A stretch of DNA of 64,000 bases. Source: Candidatus Gastranaerophilales bacterium. Lineage in GTDB: Bacteria; Cyanobacteriota; Vampirovibrionia; Gastranaerophilales; Gastranaerophilaceae. This document shows positions 62,049 through 64,000 of this stretch, in pieces (positions within the stretch are counted from its first letter, which is position 1; every line of letters starts with the position of its first letter). The translations under genes were made by a program, and so were the position numbers. The notes beneath the pieces were generated by a model. That model searched no databases. It saw nothing but the letters and a program-made list of their open reading frames with translations, and was not told the DNA's origin. Location: assembly GCA_028693235.1 (NCBI GenBank), contig JAQUVW010000002.1, forward strand, positions 317,298 to 381,297, given 5' to 3'.

Positions 62049-62645
62049 ATGCCAGAATACTTGAGCAAAGAGGAAATTCGTCAATGGAGAAGTTCTTTAG
62101 AACGCATCACTTTAGAAGAATTTGCTGCAAGGCTTGGTAAAACAATCCAAGGGGAAAAACAAACAAATGATATGGTTGACAAAGTAATGTCCAGATCATT
62201 AAATTCAATGCCTGTTGACACTGATTATCCACGTGTAAAAGCGGAAAAAATACAAACTATTGCGATAAAATCTTTTGAAAAAGAAAAAGAAATTTCAAAA
62301 TTAAATAAAGAAGAAAAAACAAAGCAAAATATGCATAGAGAAAAAACTCCTCTTAAACCTATTCAGGAAAAGAAACCTGAATTGAAAAGAGAAGTTCTTC
62401 CGGAAATTATTACATCTAAAAACGATGCTTTTTATTCTTTTAAAAAGAATTTGACCGCTCGTGAACAAATGATTTTTGACCACTTCTTGGCTAATAAAAA
62501 TTCTATTGTTTACGCTAAAGATTTGGCTAAGATTTTAGATTTGCCAAGAGATTACGTATATAAATATATCAAAAATTTAAGAAGTAAATTAAATGAAGAT
62601 GTGCTTTATAATGCTGATAACGGCGGATATGTTTTAAAGTTCTAA
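62049..62645 (+). CDS. Winged-helix protein of unknown family
   Basis: A 198-residue protein: a helical N-terminal part (about 1-55), a long Lys/Glu-rich linker, then a C-terminal winged helix (about 130-198) with AKDLAKILDLPRDYVYKYIKNLRSKLNED and GGYVLKF, similar to the DNA-binding ends of OmpR-type regulators but without a receiver. Probably DNA-binding. Ribosome site AAGGAG. The CoA-activase-like gene starts 4 bases after its stop. Confidence 0.75.
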   Translation: MPEYLSKEEIRQWRSSLERITLEEFAARLGKTIQGEKQTNDMVDKVMSRSLNSMPVDTDYPRVKAEKIQTIAIKSFEKEKEISKLNKEEKTKQNMHREKTPLKPIQEKKPELKREVLPEIITSKNDAFYSFKKNLTAREQMIFDHFLANKNSIVYAKDLAKILDLPRDYVYKYIKNLRSKLNEDVLYNADNGGYVLKF

Positions 62646-62649
62646 TATA

Positions 62650-63792
62650 ATGAAACAAGAAAAAGACAAAATTAAAGTTGCATTCCCTCATATGGGAAAT
62701 ATATATATAGCTTGGGCGTCTGCACTTAGAAAAATGGGGGTCGAGCCTTTTGTTCCTCCTTATTCTAATAAGAAAACGATTTCTTTGGGAGCAAAATATA
62801 GCCCCGAGTCTATTTGTTTGCCTTATAAATTAATATTAGGGAACTTTATTGAAGCATCTGAAGCCGGTGCTGATTATGTTGCGATGATTTCATCTCCCGG
62901 TATTTGTAGGCTTGGCGAATATGGTCAAAGCATAAAACATATTTTAAACGACTTGAATTACGATACAAAATATATTGAACTCGAATTGTATGATGGCTTT
63001 AACGGTATGTATAGGTTCTTGCATGAGCTTACGGGTGTTAATAATCCTATCAGATTGGTTAAATCCATATATGCTGCAATAAGTAAAGTCTTTGTCTTGG
63101 ACAAAATAGAAGATGAACTGGCTTATTATAGAGCTCGTGAGAGGGAAATCGGTACTGCCGAAAAGCATTATAAAAAAGCTTTGAAAATGATTTATGATGC
63201 TGAAAATACAAGGCAGTTGAAAAAAGCTAAAAAAATGGCTCTTGAAGAAATCAGAAAGACTCCGATTGACGAAAAAAGAGAAATTCTTAAAGTTGATTTA
63301 ACAGGTGAGATTTATCTTGTTCAGGACCCTTTTTCTAATCAATTTGTCGAAAGAGAATTGGGTAGAATGGGTGTGCAAACAAGAAGAAGCCTTACAGTAT
63401 CAAGCTTTTTAAAAGATGCGATTATACCAAAAATATTTCGCAAAGGTGAAACCCATTTGGAAAGGGCGGAACGTTTGGCTGCCCCTTATTTGAAACGAGA
63501 TATTGGAGGAGATGCCTTAGAGTCAGTGAGCGACGTTGCTTACGCTGACGAAAGAGGTATCGACGGTATTATTCATATAAGTCCGTTTACCTGTATGCCT
63601 GAGATTATGTCACAAAATATTTTTCCAACGATTAGAGAAAATTGTGATATTCCTATTTTATGCATGATTATGGATGAACAATCAGGTAGGGCAGGTTATA
63701 TTACTCGTTTAGAAGCATTTGTTGACTTAATGCGTAGAAGAAAACGTAAAAAAACAGATCCTAAAAAAGCTTCGCAAACACTTCAATCCTAG
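62650..63792 (+). CDS. 2-hydroxyacyl-CoA dehydratase/CoA-activase-related protein (DUF2229-like)
   Basis: A 380-residue protein with FPHMGNIYIAWASALRKMG, SLGAKYSPESICLPYKLILGNF, GADYVAMISSPGICRLGEYG and ISPFTCMPEIM, as in the COG3581-type partners of 2-hydroxyacyl-CoA dehydratase activators. Several cysteines in these blocks may hold an iron-sulfur cluster. The ASKHA activase and other subunits that normally accompany it are not visible in the window. Four bases downstream of the winged-helix gene; no separate ribosome site. Reaction unknown. Confidence 0.8.
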   Translation: MKQEKDKIKVAFPHMGNIYIAWASALRKMGVEPFVPPYSNKKTISLGAKYSPESICLPYKLILGNFIEASEAGADYVAMISSPGICRLGEYGQSIKHILNDLNYDTKYIELELYDGFNGMYRFLHELTGVNNPIRLVKSIYAAISKVFVLDKIEDELAYYRAREREIGTAEKHYKKALKMIYDAENTRQLKKAKKMALEEIRKTPIDEKREILKVDLTGEIYLVQDPFSNQFVERELGRMGVQTRRSLTVSSFLKDAIIPKIFRKGETHLERAERLAAPYLKRDIGGDALESVSDVAYADERGIDGIIHISPFTCMPEIMSQNIFPTIRENCDIPILCMIMDEQSGRAGYITRLEAFVDLMRRRKRKKTDPKKASQTLQS

Positions 63793-63897
63793 GCTGTAAA
63801 ATATAAAACTCATCTATATAAATGATTACTAAAATTCATTTATCATTACAATTATAGTATGGTCACGTTTGTTGACATACTTGGGGATAAGACTTAG

Positions 63898-64000
63898 ATG
63901 AGTGAAGAAATACAATACAACTCATATAACAACATCAAGCGAATTTCTGATGATGAGCTCGCTGCTCTTTGGGGCGAGTTTTTGAAAAATCGTTCTGATA
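63898..64000 (+). CDS. Start of a probable FliA/WhiG-type sigma factor, truncated by the window end
   Basis: 34 codons are visible, starting MSEEIQYNSYNNIK and then SDDELAALWGEFLKNRSD. The 'ELAALWGEFLKN' stretch resembles the N-terminal region of FliA-like sigma factors before region 2, but too little is seen to be sure. A GGGGATAAG stretch precedes the ATG. Confidence 0.45.
   Translation, partial: MSEEIQYNSYNNIKRISDDELAALWGEFLKNRSD

Noticed and set aside
61793-62068. 91-residue open frame on the minus strand
   Set aside because: It runs through the terminator and promoter region between two plus-strand genes, overlaps both, has a low-complexity composition and no ribosome site.
1-64000. 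CRISPR arrays, insertion sequences, prophage or plasmid genes
   Set aside because: No regularly spaced repeats, transposase, integrase or phage structural genes were seen anywhere in the window.

Overview
This is an AT-rich, gene-dense stretch of chromosome, almost certainly from a diderm bacterium and most likely from the gut/Melainabacteria lineage of non-photosynthetic cyanobacterial relatives (Candidatus Gastranaerophilales). That placement is an inference. It rests on the three class III/type IV-like prepilins with an FTLAE/FTIAE signature, the outer-membrane TolC-like protein, the mix of cyanobacteria/Firmicutes-like housekeeping genes (RNase Y with YmdB, PpdK, MetX-MetW, MutS2-Smr), and several lineage-looking proteins of unknown family. 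No phage, insertion sequence or CRISPR array was seen.

Layout. 1-4 kb: a truncated membrane protein, a small zinc ribbon, metX-metW, and a receiver/HD-GYP protein. 4-13.4 kb: lineage-specific genes around ftsZ, namely a CX5R phosphatase-like protein, a long coiled-coil protein, a phosphoribosyltransferase-like protein and a double M16 peptidase. Several of these share a short N-terminal '(V/I)(S/N)F-K-G'-like motif. 13.5-17.2 kb: two tandem GT-C type glycosyltransferase paralogues and a tRNA-Leu(UAA) with a decayed tandem copy of its 3' end. 17.4-24.2 kb: rny, ymdB, a PHP phosphoesterase, a pseudopilin and ppdK. 24.2-30.2 kb: a prepilin with a decayed XRE regulator, mutS2, a membrane-anchored Hsp20-like protein, a class II photolyase and DUF378. 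30.2-37 kb: small proteins, LysM protein, rsmD, an exported protein, nif3, coaBC, gmk, and a histidine kinase split across two frames. 37-44 kb: tyrA, mtnA, a membrane protein, ruvC, fusA, asnS. 44-50.4 kb: GH57 amylase-like enzyme, carbonic anhydrase, a C_GCAxxG_C_C protein, tsaD, leuC. 50.4-55 kb: a divergent marR-emrA-emrB / tolC efflux locus. 55-64 kb: a NAGPA-family protein, XRE regulator/prepilin pair, dtd, M20 peptidase and an overlooked 59-residue zinc ribbon, RHH regulator plus CMP-sialate-type synthetase, lytic transglycosylase, NrtR-like regulator, a winged-helix protein, a CoA-activase-like protein and the start of a probable sigma factor.

Most genes are housekeeping and sit in short operons with 1-8 base overlaps and AGGAG-type ribosome sites, separated by clear intrinsic terminators. 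The unusual material is (i) the FKG-motif proteins around ftsZ, (ii) two divergent XRE/pilin modules, one with a dead regulator, (iii) signalling proteins with altered active sites (receiver Asp to Glu; kinase split at an A-AAA-AAA heptamer with a damaged G1 box), (iv) a possible pseudoknotted RNA downstream of ftsZ, and (v) several genes whose -10 box lies exactly 6 bases before the start codon, suggesting leaderless mRNAs. Start codons were moved from the longest ORF where a ribosome site, prepilin signature or paralogue alignment favoured a later start. All family assignments are from reading motifs, without database searches.
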